Below, piece after piece: positions 27,808 through 37,217 of a stretch of 64,000 nt of DNA (the stretch's first letter is position 1; every line of letters starts with the position of its first letter). The position numbers were made by a program, and so were the translations under genes. This stretch comes from CAVXXB01 sp963765585 (GTDB lineage Bacteria; Calditrichota; Calditrichia; JAJRVZ01), in assembly GCA_963765585.1 (NCBI GenBank), contig CAVXXB010000021.1, positions 124,001 through 188,000 of the forward strand. The letters are read 5' to 3'. The notes below the pieces were generated by a model. The model did no database searches. It worked only from the letters and a program-made list of their open reading frames with translations, and was not told where the DNA came from.

Positions 27808-27945
27808 AAAACCTCCTTATGAATTGTTTAAAGACTCTTGTTCCTTATTTCATTTACCATAGTAAAGTAATAATTGGTATTTTAAAATGCAATCTGTTTC
27901 TATATACTTATTTCATAAATAAAGTTCCAATTAACTTGCTTAAAT

Positions 27946-29676
27946 ATGTTTAAAAACATAAATTTCTTAAAAATAAGAATAATATTCCCAATTTTTGAGA
28001 TAAAACATTGGTTTATGTTAAAAAAAAGGCCGGCTTCACGACTTCATAGTTTAAATTTTAAAATTGTAATATATTTTATTGCATTTGCTTACCTACCTCT
28101 TCTCGTATTCAGTGTGCTTGGTTATTATATTAATAAAGATATGGTAACCAGGATAAATCTGGATAATTTAAGATCCTTAAATCTGAGCTACGCCAATAGA
28201 ATCAACGCATACCTGGATTTTAACCAAAATTATCTGAATAATTATAACCAGACAAATACCTATTTTAACGGAAGTGATTTCATTTCAGTACAGCTTATTT
28301 CCAATGAATCCGTGACTCAAATATACAGTAAGACTCGCACTAAACAGAATCCAGACGATAAACCTTATCTGGAATCGTCATCTGACAGTAAATTTCAAAT
28401 GCGCGCATATTTTTCGGTCCGTAAGTTGCAACAATTATTATACAATGATTCTCCGAAAATTCAGGTATTTCTGAATTTTGTAAAACAGGATATCTGGATA
28501 ACGGCTCCTGGTAATTCTGCAGACAAGAAATTAGTGTCTGCTACGGAGGTTTCAAAGTTAAAAACACTGGCTTCCCATGAGAGTTGGTCAGAATTAAATG
28601 AAGAAATGGGTATATTTTCCGATTACACCTATTTCAGAAAACACAATATCTTAGTAGAAGCGCAAACCGATGTTAAAACATTCTATTCAGAACTCGACGC
28701 GTTTTTAAATAAGATCCTTTTTGCCAACGGATTACTGGCATTGATTTTATTTGGACTGGCGCTTTATTATTCACGTCAAATAACGACACCGGTTCATAAG
28801 TTAATCAAGGCAGTCCAGCATATTGGCAAAGGAAATCTGGATTATAAGATTGAAGTTGCAACAAATGACGAAATCCAGGTTTTAGCCAACGAGTTCGAAC
28901 TAATGCGTGAAAAGTTACAAGATTCATATCAGAAAATGGAAGAGAAAATAGTCAGACGCACAGAAGAACTTCAGGGTGCCCAGGCGCAAATTATGCACCA
29001 GGAAAAAATGGCGTCTCTCGGTCTGATGGCGGCAGGTATTGCTCATGAAATTGGAAATCCCCTCACCAGCATTTCTTCTATGGCTCAGATAATCCGACGA
29101 AAAAATGCGGATGAAAAAACAGTCGAGTATGTTGATCATATTTTAAAGAATATTAATCGAATATCAAGAATCGTACGTGAGCTGGTTGACTTCAGTAAGC
29201 CAACAACACATAAATCGGCGCCTTCAGACATTAATGAAATCATTATTTCTGCAGTAGGGATCATCAAGTATGACCGTCGATCGAAGAACATATCATATAC
29301 ACTGGATCTGGATAATAGCCTGCCCAAAGTAAACGTGGTGGCCGATCACCTCATGCAAGTGTTCCTCAATATTCTGATTAATGCAGTCGATGCATCCGAA
29401 GGAGTCGGTGAAGAAATAAATGTTTCTTCTATCACTGAAAGTAATCATATCTATATTTCATTTAAAGATCAGGGCGCAGGGATTCCAGCAGAAAGTTTAA
29501 ATAAAATATTTGAGCCATTTTATACAACAAAAGATGTGGGCAAGGGAACCGGGCTTGGGTTAACTGTGAGTTATGGATTGATAAAAAAACTCAAAGGTGA
29601 GATAAAGGTGTCAAGTACTGTAAATCAAGGAAGTACATTTACCGTGGTGCTACCGGTACATCCCGGGGGAAATTAG
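27946..29676 (+). CDS. Membrane sensor histidine kinase (HAMP type), partner of the sigma-54 regulator
   Basis: A 576-residue frame; the real start may be ATG 28015 (MLKKRPAS), since neither has a strong RBS. Helices lie at about 38-62 and 257-276 (frame numbering), enclosing a periplasmic sensor domain of about 190 residues. They are followed by HAMP (278-330), a coiled coil (EEKIVRRTEELQGAQAQI), the phospho-acceptor AAGIAHEIGNPLTSIS (His367) and an ATPase domain (NILINAVDAS, EPFYTTKDVGKGTGLGLTV). The response regulator starts three bases after the stop, so the two form an operon. The NtrB-like catalytic part fits a sigma-54 cognate regulator. Confidence 0.92.
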   Translation: MFKNINFLKIRIIFPIFEIKHWFMLKKRPASRLHSLNFKIVIYFIAFAYLPLLVFSVLGYYINKDMVTRINLDNLRSLNLSYANRINAYLDFNQNYLNNYNQTNTYFNGSDFISVQLISNESVTQIYSKTRTKQNPDDKPYLESSSDSKFQMRAYFSVRKLQQLLYNDSPKIQVFLNFVKQDIWITAPGNSADKKLVSATEVSKLKTLASHESWSELNEEMGIFSDYTYFRKHNILVEAQTDVKTFYSELDAFLNKILFANGLLALILFGLALYYSRQITTPVHKLIKAVQHIGKGNLDYKIEVATNDEIQVLANEFELMREKLQDSYQKMEEKIVRRTEELQGAQAQIMHQEKMASLGLMAAGIAHEIGNPLTSISSMAQIIRRKNADEKTVEYVDHILKNINRISRIVRELVDFSKPTTHKSAPSDINEIIISAVGIIKYDRRSKNISYTLDLDNSLPKVNVVADHLMQVFLNILINAVDASEGVGEEINVSSITESNHIYISFKDQGAGIPAESLNKIFEPFYTTKDVGKGTGLGLTVSYGLIKKLKGEIKVSSTVNQGSTFTVVLPVHPGGN

Positions 29677-29679
29677 AAG

Positions 29680-31032
29680 ATGAAAGCAAAAATCCTAGTT
29701 GTTGATGATGAAAAGGCGATCAGGGAATCGGTTTCTTTAGTCCTGGCTGAGGAAGACCATGAAACCACCATGGCTGCTGACGGGGAGGAGGCACTCAAAC
29801 TACTCAATACAGATAGTTATGACGTTTTGATTACAGATCTTAAAATGCCCGGTATGGATGGTATGGAACTGGTGAAGAAGTGTCTTCAGATCTGTCCGCA
29901 AACTTCCGTGATTATAATTACTGCGCATGCGTCGGTTGAATCGGCAATTGAATCACTGAGGATGGGTGCATTTGATTATATTTTAAAACCCTTTGATTTT
30001 GATGATCTTATCCTGAAGGTAAACAGATTACTGGGGCATAAAGAGCTGGCTCTCGAAAATCAGGCACTTCGGTCCGAAGTGGAGGAAAAATATAATTTTA
30101 GCAATATTATCGGTAATAGTTCGCAAATGCAGGATGTATTTCACCTTATCAAAAAGGTTAGTGTCACCAAGGGGAATGTACTTATTACTGGAAAAAGTGG
30201 TACAGGAAAAGAACTGGTCGCCCGTGCCATTCATTTTAACAGTCTGCGAAAAGCCAAAAGATTTGTGGCGATAAACTGTGGTGCCATTGTGGGTACTCTG
30301 ATGGAGAGCGAATTTTTTGGCCATAAAAAAGGATCTTTTACCGGGGCAATCGGAGATAAGGATGGATATTTTAAGATTGCCAATCAGGGGACACTTTTTC
30401 TGGATGAGGTAGGTGATATTCCTCTGCCGCTACAAGTTAAACTATTACGTGCTATTGAAGAGGGCGAGATTCTTCCTGTAGGTGCAACCACTTCAATCAA
30501 AGTTGATGTAAGAATAATTGCCGCCACTAATCGTGATTTATTCAGAGAAGTGGATAAAGGAAATTTTCGCGAGGATCTGTTCTACCGTCTTAATGTTGTG
30601 GAGATAAAATTACCCTCATTAACAGACCGCAAAGAAGATATTCCTCTCCTTGTGCAGCACTTTATCGAAAAGTATAACAAAGAACTCAATCGTCATGTTA
30701 AAAATGCGGATAATCTCACCATGCGTATACTGAGAAATCATGAGTGGAAAGGTGGAATCCGTGAATTGGAAAATGTAATCGAGCGCGCACTCATTTTGAG
30801 CGAGACTGATTACATAACCAAGATTGATTTACCACCAAATATGATCAATGTGGAGCCAGAGGATGATGTGCCGAATCGTCTCAAAGAGGCCGTGGCACAT
30901 TTTGAACGGGAACATCTGATCAGAATATTACAAAAGACTGCCTTAAATAAAGAAGAAGCGGCAACAATTCTGGGAATTAGTTTGTCGTCGTTATATCGTA
31001 AAATGGATGAATTAGAAATTAAACTATCTTAA
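29680..31032 (+). CDS. NtrC-family sigma-54-dependent response regulator
   Basis: A 450-residue protein: receiver domain (1-120, phospho-acceptor Asp53 in LITDLKMPG), AAA+ domain with Walker A GKSGTGKE, the sigma-54 contact loop as GSFTGA (a variant of GAFTGA), Walker B TLFLDEVGDI, and arginine-finger region FREDLFYRLN. A Fis-type helix-turn-helix ends the protein (EEAATILGISLSSLYRKM). It works with the kinase encoded immediately upstream. The following genes (malic enzyme, leucine dehydrogenase, ptb, buk) are possible targets, but I could not find a clear -24/-12 promoter before them. Confidence 0.93.
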   Translation: MKAKILVVDDEKAIRESVSLVLAEEDHETTMAADGEEALKLLNTDSYDVLITDLKMPGMDGMELVKKCLQICPQTSVIIITAHASVESAIESLRMGAFDYILKPFDFDDLILKVNRLLGHKELALENQALRSEVEEKYNFSNIIGNSSQMQDVFHLIKKVSVTKGNVLITGKSGTGKELVARAIHFNSLRKAKRFVAINCGAIVGTLMESEFFGHKKGSFTGAIGDKDGYFKIANQGTLFLDEVGDIPLPLQVKLLRAIEEGEILPVGATTSIKVDVRIIAATNRDLFREVDKGNFREDLFYRLNVVEIKLPSLTDRKEDIPLLVQHFIEKYNKELNRHVKNADNLTMRILRNHEWKGGIRELENVIERALILSETDYITKIDLPPNMINVEPEDDVPNRLKEAVAHFEREHLIRILQKTALNKEEAATILGISLSSLYRKMDELEIKLS

Positions 31033-31062
31033 AAAAATTTTTATTCTCATGGAGGTGAAAAA

Positions 31063-33321
31063 ATGATAAGAAAAGAAGACGCCCTAAATTACCACAGTCA
31101 GGGAAGAAAAGGTAAAATTGAGGTGATTTCGTCAAAACCATGTATTACACAGCGGGATCTTGGGATGGCATACACACCCGGTGTAGCCGAGCCATGCCGT
31201 GAAATTGAGAAAGACCCAAACAAGGCCTTTGAATATACTGCCAAGGGTAATTTGGTAGCGGTAGTTTCTAATGGAACCGCAGTTTTGGGACTGGGTAACA
31301 TCGGCGCACTGGCTGGTAAACCGGTTATGGAAGGTAAAGGCGTTTTATTTAAAAGATTTGCGGATATAGATGTATTTGATATTGAGCTGGATACCGAAGA
31401 TCCGGATGAAATTGTACGGACGGTTAAACTTCTTGAACCGACATTCGGCGGAATAAATCTTGAGGATATAAAGGCACCGGAATGTTTTTATATCGAAGAG
31501 AAACTCAAAGAAATGATGAATATACCGGTTTTTCATGATGATCAGCATGGTACAGCCATAATTTCTGCGGCCGCATTAATTAATGCAATGGAACTGCAGA
31601 ATAAAAAAATTGGTGAAGTAAAAGTTGTGTTTTGCGGGGCTGGCGCGGCCGGTATTGCATGTGCTGATCTGTATATCAAAGTGGGTGTGAAAAAAGAAAA
31701 TTTATATTTCATAGATTCAAAAGGATTGATTTATAAAGGTCGTGTAGAAGGAATGAATCCATATAAAGCGAGATTTGCAAATGGTGATGGGCCGGCTGAT
31801 CTTGCGGAAGTAATGAAGGGGGCCGATGTCTTTGCCGGTGTAAGTGTGGCAAATATGGTTACCAAAGACATGGTTAAAGTAATGGCGGATAAGCCTTTGA
31901 TTATGGCCATGGCCAATCCGGATCCGGAGATTACTTATGAGGATGCGATTAGTGTACGTGACGATCTGATTATGGCAACAGGCCGGTCGGACTATCCCAA
32001 TCAGGTAAATAATGTTCTCGGTTTTCCTTTTATATTTCGTGGTGCACTTGATGTACGGGCAACGGCTATAAATGATGAAATGAAGATTGCTGCAGTTAAA
32101 TCATTGGCTGACCTGGCGAAAGAAGATGTACCTGATTCCGTCATTAAAGCATACGGTGATCAGCCAATTAAATTTGGAAAAGAATATATTATTCCCAAAC
32201 CCTTTGATTCACGCGTACTCATCTGGGAAGCAAGCGCTGTGGCAAAGGCGGCTGTTGAAACTGGTGTTGCACGTGAGCCGATCACAGATTTTTCTGCCTA
32301 TCGTGAACACCTGGAGAGTCTGCTTGGTAAATCGCGCGAAATAATGCGTGTCCTTATAAATAAGGCAAAAGAGGAGCCAAAACGAATTGTATTTCCAGAG
32401 GGCTGGGAGCCAAAAATACTTCGGGCATGTCAAATTATTGTCGACGAGAAAATAGCGCAACCGATCGTGTTTGGATCTCAAGAATACATTAAAAATATGG
32501 CAGAACAGTTAAATGTAGATCTTAAGGGAATCGCTCAGATTGATCCTACTTCAAATGATAAACTTGAGGTGTATGCAAAAGAATTTTATAAGATGCGGGC
32601 GAGAAAAGGTATGACATTTTCCGAGGCCCAGATCCAGCTCAAGGGTAACTGGCGGCTATTTGGTGGCATGATGGTCAGAATGGGTGATGCGGATGGTTTA
32701 ATTGCCGGAGTAAATTACCATTATCCGGATACCATTAGGCCTGCTCTGCAGGCGATTCCTTTGGAAAAGGATTCCAAAGTTATTGCCGGATTATATATGA
32801 TGGTCTTTAAAAATGATGTCATATTTTTTGCTGATACTACTATTAACATCGAACCGTCTGCCGAAGAACTTGCAGAAATTGCAATATTGGCTGCGGACAA
32901 AGCAAGGAGCTTTGATATTGAGCCAAAAATTGCCATGTTGTCATTCAGCAATTTTGGCAGTGTGCGCCATCCGTTAGCACTAAAAGTCTCCCGGGCAACT
33001 GAAATTGTTAAAGAACGGCGTCCCGATCTGCAAATTGATGGGGAGATGCAGGCTGATACGGCAGTAGTTCCGGAGATTCTCACAGGAACATATGACTTTA
33101 GTGATCTCAAAGAAAAAGCAAATGTGCTCATCTTTCCAAATCTTGAAGCGGGTAATATTGCCTATAAACTGATAAATCGTCTGGGAGGCGCGGAGGCAAT
33201 TGGGCCAATTCTGATAGGTGCCAGTAAATCCATTCATGTACTTCAAAGAAATTGCGAAGTGAATGATATCGTAAATATGACAGCAATAGCTGTATTAGAT
33301 GCACAGAAGAATTCGAAATAA
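31063..33321 (+). CDS. maeB: Malic enzyme fused to phosphotransacetylase domain (MaeB type)
   Basis: A 752-residue protein with an excellent RBS (GGAGGTG). The malic enzyme domain spans about 1-425 (YTPGVAEPCREI, VFHDDQHGTAIISAAALINA, the NAD(P) fold VVFCGAGAAGIACADLY, and MANPDPEITYEDA). The C-terminal phosphate acetyl/butyryltransferase-like domain spans about 430-752 (RIVFPEGWEPKILRACQII, ending in ANVLIFPNLEAGNIAYKLI). The enzyme oxidatively decarboxylates malate to pyruvate. The second domain is thought to sense acetyl-CoA and hold the oligomer rather than catalyse. A terminator follows. Confidence 0.95.
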   Translation: MIRKEDALNYHSQGRKGKIEVISSKPCITQRDLGMAYTPGVAEPCREIEKDPNKAFEYTAKGNLVAVVSNGTAVLGLGNIGALAGKPVMEGKGVLFKRFADIDVFDIELDTEDPDEIVRTVKLLEPTFGGINLEDIKAPECFYIEEKLKEMMNIPVFHDDQHGTAIISAAALINAMELQNKKIGEVKVVFCGAGAAGIACADLYIKVGVKKENLYFIDSKGLIYKGRVEGMNPYKARFANGDGPADLAEVMKGADVFAGVSVANMVTKDMVKVMADKPLIMAMANPDPEITYEDAISVRDDLIMATGRSDYPNQVNNVLGFPFIFRGALDVRATAINDEMKIAAVKSLADLAKEDVPDSVIKAYGDQPIKFGKEYIIPKPFDSRVLIWEASAVAKAAVETGVAREPITDFSAYREHLESLLGKSREIMRVLINKAKEEPKRIVFPEGWEPKILRACQIIVDEKIAQPIVFGSQEYIKNMAEQLNVDLKGIAQIDPTSNDKLEVYAKEFYKMRARKGMTFSEAQIQLKGNWRLFGGMMVRMGDADGLIAGVNYHYPDTIRPALQAIPLEKDSKVIAGLYMMVFKNDVIFFADTTINIEPSAEELAEIAILAADKARSFDIEPKIAMLSFSNFGSVRHPLALKVSRATEIVKERRPDLQIDGEMQADTAVVPEILTGTYDFSDLKEKANVLIFPNLEAGNIAYKLINRLGGAEAIGPILIGASKSIHVLQRNCEVNDIVNMTAIAVLDAQKNSK

Positions 33322-33325
33322 ATTA

Positions 33326-33351
33326 TGGGACGGTTATTCCGTCCCATTTTT
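33326..33351 (+). terminator. Intrinsic terminator after maeB
   Basis: tgggacgg pairs with ccgtccca across a five-base loop and is followed by five T residues, immediately after the maeB stop. It separates maeB from the leucine dehydrogenase gene 46 bases downstream, although read-through is possible. Confidence 0.85.
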
Positions 33352-33371
33352 GATCAAATGGAGGGATCCAA

Positions 33372-34448
33372 ATGAAAATATTTGATGCTATCGATAAATA
33401 TGGACATGAACAAATTGTTCTTTGTCACGATGAGGCAACAAATCTTAAGGCAGTTATTGCGATACATAACACAATTCTGGGACCTGCTCTGGGTGGTTGC
33501 CGTATGTGGCCATTTGAATCAGAAGAAGAGGCTATTTTTGATGCCATGAGATTATCACGCGGTATGACCTATAAAAATGCGGCTGCCGGATTAAATCTGG
33601 GTGGTGGTAAGGCAGTCATCATTGGCGATCCAAACAAAGATAAGGGCGAAGCATTGTTCCGGGCCTTTGGCAGATTTGTTCAAAGTCTGGGTGGCAGATA
33701 TATTACAGCAGAAGATGTGGGAACATCGGAAGAGGATATGGAACAGATAAAAATGGAAACGTCCTTTGTAGCTGGTCTTCCGACTGAATTTGGTGGAAGT
33801 GGAGATCCGTCCCCTTTCACAGCCCTAGGCACTTTTGAAGGTATTAAAGCAAGTGTTAAATATAAACTTAAGAAAAATGATATCAGAGGTATTACGGTTG
33901 CGGTGCAGGGTGTAGGGCACGTGGGATACTATTTATGTGAAATGCTGCATGACGCGGGTGCCGAGTTAATCGTCACAGACATTTTTGAGGATAAGGTTGA
34001 CAAAGTTGTCACAGACTTTGGCGCAAAGCCAGTTGCCGGAGATGAAATATACAGCGTTGATGCGGAAGTATTTGCCCCGTGTGCGTTGGGTGCAATTGTA
34101 AATGATGAAACCATAAAGCAAATGAAATTCAGTATAATTGCGGGCGGTGCGAATAATCAGTTGTTGGATGAAAAAATTCAAGGTAAAAAGCTAAAAGAAA
34201 AAGATATTCTCTATGCCCCGGATTATCTGATAAATGCCGGTGGTGTGACAAATGTATACTTCGAAACGATTAATGAGTACAATAAAGACAGGGTGACTAA
34301 AAAGGTTAAAAATATTTATAATATCCTGATGGAAGTATATCATATTGCAGATGATCAAAATATTACGACGGTAGAAGCAGCGGCGCACCTGGCTGAGAAA
34401 AGACTTAATTTGATTCGCAACGTTCATCAAAATTATTTACGAAAATAG
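33372..34448 (+). CDS. Leucine (branched-chain amino acid) dehydrogenase
   Basis: A 358-residue Glu/Leu/Phe/Val dehydrogenase of the length typical for LeuDH. The substrate site is GGCRMWPFESEEEAIFDAMRLS and the catalytic Lys region GMTYKNAAAGLNLGGGKAVI. The NAD-binding fold is VAVQGVGHVGYYLCEML with an acidic residue ending strand 2 (VTDIFED), as expected for NAD. It deaminates leucine, valine and isoleucine to 2-oxo acids. RBS GGAGGG. The next two genes are ptb and buk, the same set as in the Bacillus branched-chain keto-acid operon, although the keto-acid dehydrogenase genes are not within this window. Confidence 0.92.
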   Translation: MKIFDAIDKYGHEQIVLCHDEATNLKAVIAIHNTILGPALGGCRMWPFESEEEAIFDAMRLSRGMTYKNAAAGLNLGGGKAVIIGDPNKDKGEALFRAFGRFVQSLGGRYITAEDVGTSEEDMEQIKMETSFVAGLPTEFGGSGDPSPFTALGTFEGIKASVKYKLKKNDIRGITVAVQGVGHVGYYLCEMLHDAGAELIVTDIFEDKVDKVVTDFGAKPVAGDEIYSVDAEVFAPCALGAIVNDETIKQMKFSIIAGGANNQLLDEKIQGKKLKEKDILYAPDYLINAGGVTNVYFETINEYNKDRVTKKVKNIYNILMEVYHIADDQNITTVEAAAHLAEKRLNLIRNVHQNYLRK

Positions 34449-34485
34449 TCAGCGGCAAACCAAATTTTTGAGATTAGAGGTTCAA

Positions 34486-35385
34486 ATGGTTAAAAATTTT
34501 CTGGAATTTGAATCACAGGTTAAGAAATCCGGAAGGAAGTCAATCGCTGTGGCATTGGCCCAGGACGCAGATGTTTTGATTGCAATTGAAAAAGCCCGGG
34601 CAAAAGGTCTTGTCCGGGCATACTTAACCGGGGATTGCGATAAGATATCTAAATTGCTGTCGGAACAAAATATTGCCGAAAACGAATATGATCTCATACA
34701 AGCTGATGATGAATTAAAAGCTGTTGAACAAGCTGTTGACCTGGTCCGCAGTAATCAAGCCCAGGTATTGATGAAAGGGCTTTGCTCTACGTCCAGCTTT
34801 TTGAAAGGAATATTGGATAAAACTACTGGATTACGAACTGGACAGGTTCTGTCACATCTATCTGTGTTTGAAAATCCAAATTATTCCAAACTATTTATGA
34901 TGTCTGATGCGGCAATCAATATTGCACCGGATCTGACTACGAAAATAGCGATTGTTGAGAATGCCATTAATGCGGCTCACAAAATGGGATATGAATGCCC
35001 GAAAGTAGCCATTATCTCTGCGGTTGAAAAGGTTAATCCGGAAGCAATCCCGTCATCTGCAGATGCTGCTATAATTTCCAAAATGGGTGACCGCGGCCAG
35101 ATCCGGGGAGCCACAATAGATGGACCATTGGCCATCGACAATGCATTCTCCGCCGAATCATGTGCAGTGAAAGGTATAAATTCCTCAGTCGGGGGAGATG
35201 CCGATATTTGTATTGTCCCAAATATAGAAACTGGTAATGTCTTTTATAAGCTGCTTACCACACTATGCAATTCAAAAGTAGGCGGTATCGTGGTTGGTGC
35301 CAGCGCACCGATTGTGTTAACCTCCCGTGCAGATTCTGATGAATCAAAGTATTTATCGATCATTACGGCCTTAAGAGCAAGCTGA
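34486..35385 (+). CDS. ptb: Phosphate butyryltransferase
   Basis: A 299-residue protein of the phosphate acyl-transferase family, starting at ATG 34486 after AGAGG; the frame also contains an upstream TTG at 34468. Conserved segments are VLMKGLCSTSSFLKGIL, LSHLSVFENPNYSKLFMMSDAAINIAPDL, AAIISKMGDRGQIRGATIDGPLAIDNA and the final VGGIVVGASAPIVLTSRADS. It converts butyryl-CoA or branched acyl-CoA and phosphate to acyl phosphate. It is followed after seven bases by butyrate kinase, and preceded by leucine dehydrogenase. Confidence 0.92.
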   Translation: MVKNFLEFESQVKKSGRKSIAVALAQDADVLIAIEKARAKGLVRAYLTGDCDKISKLLSEQNIAENEYDLIQADDELKAVEQAVDLVRSNQAQVLMKGLCSTSSFLKGILDKTTGLRTGQVLSHLSVFENPNYSKLFMMSDAAINIAPDLTTKIAIVENAINAAHKMGYECPKVAIISAVEKVNPEAIPSSADAAIISKMGDRGQIRGATIDGPLAIDNAFSAESCAVKGINSSVGGDADICIVPNIETGNVFYKLLTTLCNSKVGGIVVGASAPIVLTSRADSDESKYLSIITALRAS

Positions 35386-35392
35386 GGTAAGT

Positions 35393-35650
35393 ATGTCTCA
35401 ACTGACAGCAAACATACTCGTAATAAATCCGGGATCTACAACAACCAAAATCTCGCTTTTTCAGGATGATACCGAGTCTACTACCGAGACCATAACCCAT
35501 AAGATTGAAGATCTTTCAAGGTTTAATAAATCTTCTGATCAAGATCTCTATCGCATGGAATTCATTGTCCGGATATTGCGGGAAAAAAATGTAGACCTTT
35601 CCGCGATCAAAGTCTGTTGTTGGAAGAGGCGGACTTTTACGCCCGATTGA
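35393..35650 (+). CDS. buk: Butyrate kinase, N-terminal part before a frameshift
   Basis: This frame begins with the acetokinase-family phosphate-binding segment ILVINPGSTTTKISLF. It continues normally to VDLSAIK at about 35610, then turns into WKRRTFTPD and stops. One base over, family sequence (VVGRGGLLRPIEGGTYTVND) continues directly. The indel lies at about 35611-35616 (agtctgttg). The intact gene would be 35393-36479, about 362 residues, starting seven bases after ptb. Confidence 0.88.
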   Translation: MSQLTANILVINPGSTTTKISLFQDDTESTTETITHKIEDLSRFNKSSDQDLYRMEFIVRILREKNVDLSAIKVCCWKRRTFTPD

Positions 35651-35678
35651 AGGCGGCACATACACCGTTAACGATCAG

Positions 35679-36479
35679 ATGATGGTTGATCTTAAAAAAG
35701 GTGTTATGGGTGATCATCCTTCAAATTGCGGTGGCCTTATTGCGTTTGCCATTGGCAAAAAACTGGGTGTACCGGCATTTATAGTTGACCCCGTCGTGGT
35801 GGATGAATTGATTCCTGAAGCAAGAATTTCCGGAATGCCTTTGGTAAAACGAAAGAGTATTTTTCATGCATTGAATCAGAAAGCAGTGGCCCGGCAGGTT
35901 GCTAAGGCATTGAATAAATCATATATGGATGTTAATGTGATCATTGCTCATCTGGGAGGAGGGATAACTGTTGGCTGTCATAGAAAGGGATATGTCGTCG
36001 ATGTGAATAACGGACTGGATGGAGATGGACCGTTTAGCGCAGAACGCAGTGGATCTGTCCCGGTTGGTGATCTGATAAAGGCTTGTTATTCTGGCGCTTA
36101 TACTCTGTCTGAGATGAAGAAACTGGTTAAAGGTCATGGTGGGATGGTTGCCTACCTGGGCACCAATGACATGAAAGTAGTTGAAAAACAAATTTTAGAA
36201 GGAAATGAAACATCAAAATTATTATACGATGCTTTGATATACCAGGTTTGTAAAGAAATCGGAGCTTTGTCGACCGTGGTTTCCGGTGAACTGGATGCTA
36301 TTGCCCTTACCGGAGGAATGGCTAAAAGCGACATGTTTGTAAACTCAGTTAAATCCAAAATTTCATTCCTGGCGCCGGTGTATATTTTCCCAGGCGAACA
36401 AGAAATGCTGGCTCTGGCGATGGGCGCGTTACGTGTATTAAGAGGTGAGGAAGATGCAAAAATATATACCGGGAATTAA
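35679..36479 (+). CDS. buk: Butyrate kinase, C-terminal part after the frameshift
   Basis: Native sequence in this frame actually starts near 35616, before the first Met at 35679. Characteristic segments are GDHPSNCGGLIAFAIG, VDPVVVDELIPEARISGMP, NVIIAHLGGGITVGCHRKG, VDVNNGLDGDGPFSAERSGSVP and AIALTGGMAKSDMFV. Butyrate kinase makes ATP from butyryl or branched-chain acyl phosphate. With ptb and leucine dehydrogenase it would give substrate-level ATP from branched-chain amino-acid oxidation. Confidence 0.9.
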   Translation: MMVDLKKGVMGDHPSNCGGLIAFAIGKKLGVPAFIVDPVVVDELIPEARISGMPLVKRKSIFHALNQKAVARQVAKALNKSYMDVNVIIAHLGGGITVGCHRKGYVVDVNNGLDGDGPFSAERSGSVPVGDLIKACYSGAYTLSEMKKLVKGHGGMVAYLGTNDMKVVEKQILEGNETSKLLYDALIYQVCKEIGALSTVVSGELDAIALTGGMAKSDMFVNSVKSKISFLAPVYIFPGEQEMLALAMGALRVLRGEEDAKIYTGN

Positions 36480-36540
36480 GATTGTATCATTTTTTGCAAA
36501 AATTCATCTATAGAAATAAAAGAAAATGGAGTTACTAAAT

Positions 36541-36702
36541 ATGATACAGGCAGTTCTTGGAATTGTTATCGGAGCAGGAGTCGGTTTTTTAATTGGAAAA
36601 TATATGTCACGATTGGGATTTGGATGTCCGTTATTATGCGATCCACGTGTCAGTACAATATATTTTGCCATCATGGGATTTCTGTTTGCCGCAGGTAATT
36701 AG
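36541..36702 (+). CDS. Small two-helix membrane protein (DUF6132-like)
   Basis: A 53-residue protein, ATG 36541, with GGAG ten bases upstream. The first helix is AVLGIVIGAGVGFLIGKYM, followed by a short loop with two Cys (FGCPLLCDPRVSTI) and a second helix YFAIMGFLFAAG. This Cys-Pro loop followed by an STI-YxxIMG helix resembles small proteins annotated DUF6132 in Bacteroidetes-type genomes. Function is unknown. It lies between buk and an osmC gene, 14 bases from the latter, so it is probably co-transcribed with osmC. Confidence 0.72.
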   Translation: MIQAVLGIVIGAGVGFLIGKYMSRLGFGCPLLCDPRVSTIYFAIMGFLFAAGN

Positions 36703-36716
36703 GGGAGAAATAACGA

Positions 36717-37136
36717 ATGAAAGCAAATGTTGTACAGGTTAAGGGAATAAGTTTTATAGGAAAGGCAGCCACCAATCATTGGGTAGCCATGGATGGTCCT
36801 GCTGATTTTAAGGGTTCAGATGCCGGAACCAGACCCAAAGAGTTGATTCTCATCGGTTTGGGTGGCTGTACGGGTGCGGATGTGGCATCAATGCTAAGTA
36901 AGATGAAAGCACCGGTTTCACGCTTTGAAATAGATATTGATGCAGAAAGCGCTGAGGAACACCCCAAAGTATTTACAAAGATTCATCTCACATATAAGTT
37001 CTGGGGGGAGGGTGTTAAAGAAGATAATCTTGAAAAAGCCATTACCCTGTCTCAGGACAAATATTGTTCAGTTAGCGCAATGTTAAAAAAGGCTGTTGAA
37101 ATAACCCATTCATACGAGCTTAATCCGGCTGAATAA
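36717..37136 (+). CDS. OsmC family protein (peroxiredoxin-like)
   Basis: A 139-residue cytosolic protein. It has the OsmC fold landmarks LILIGLGGCTGADVASMLSKM with the first redox Cys, and the second Cys in LSQDKYCSVSAMLKK. Both thiols of this family, which reduces organic hydroperoxides, are present. RBS GGGAG. It is the last gene before a strong bidirectional terminator. Confidence 0.9.
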   Translation: MKANVVQVKGISFIGKAATNHWVAMDGPADFKGSDAGTRPKELILIGLGGCTGADVASMLSKMKAPVSRFEIDIDAESAEEHPKVFTKIHLTYKFWGEGVKEDNLEKAITLSQDKYCSVSAMLKKAVEITHSYELNPAE

Positions 37137-37167
37137 TCAAGTATATTAAGATGACCAATCTCAAAAT

Positions 37168-37200
37168 AAAAAGGGGATGATGAAAATCATCCCCTTTTTT
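37168..37200. terminator. Bidirectional terminator between osmC and the converging membrane protein gene
   Basis: aaaaaggggatga pairs with tcatccccttttt across a short loop, giving a T run on either strand. It sits between two converging genes. Confidence 0.9.
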
Positions 37201-37217
37201 AATTATATCAGATTTCT

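Noticed and set aside
27866..27900. Sigma-54 promoter upstream of the two-component operon (ttggtattttaaaatgca)
   Set aside because: The GG to GC spacing is 11 rather than 10 bases and the flanks do not match.
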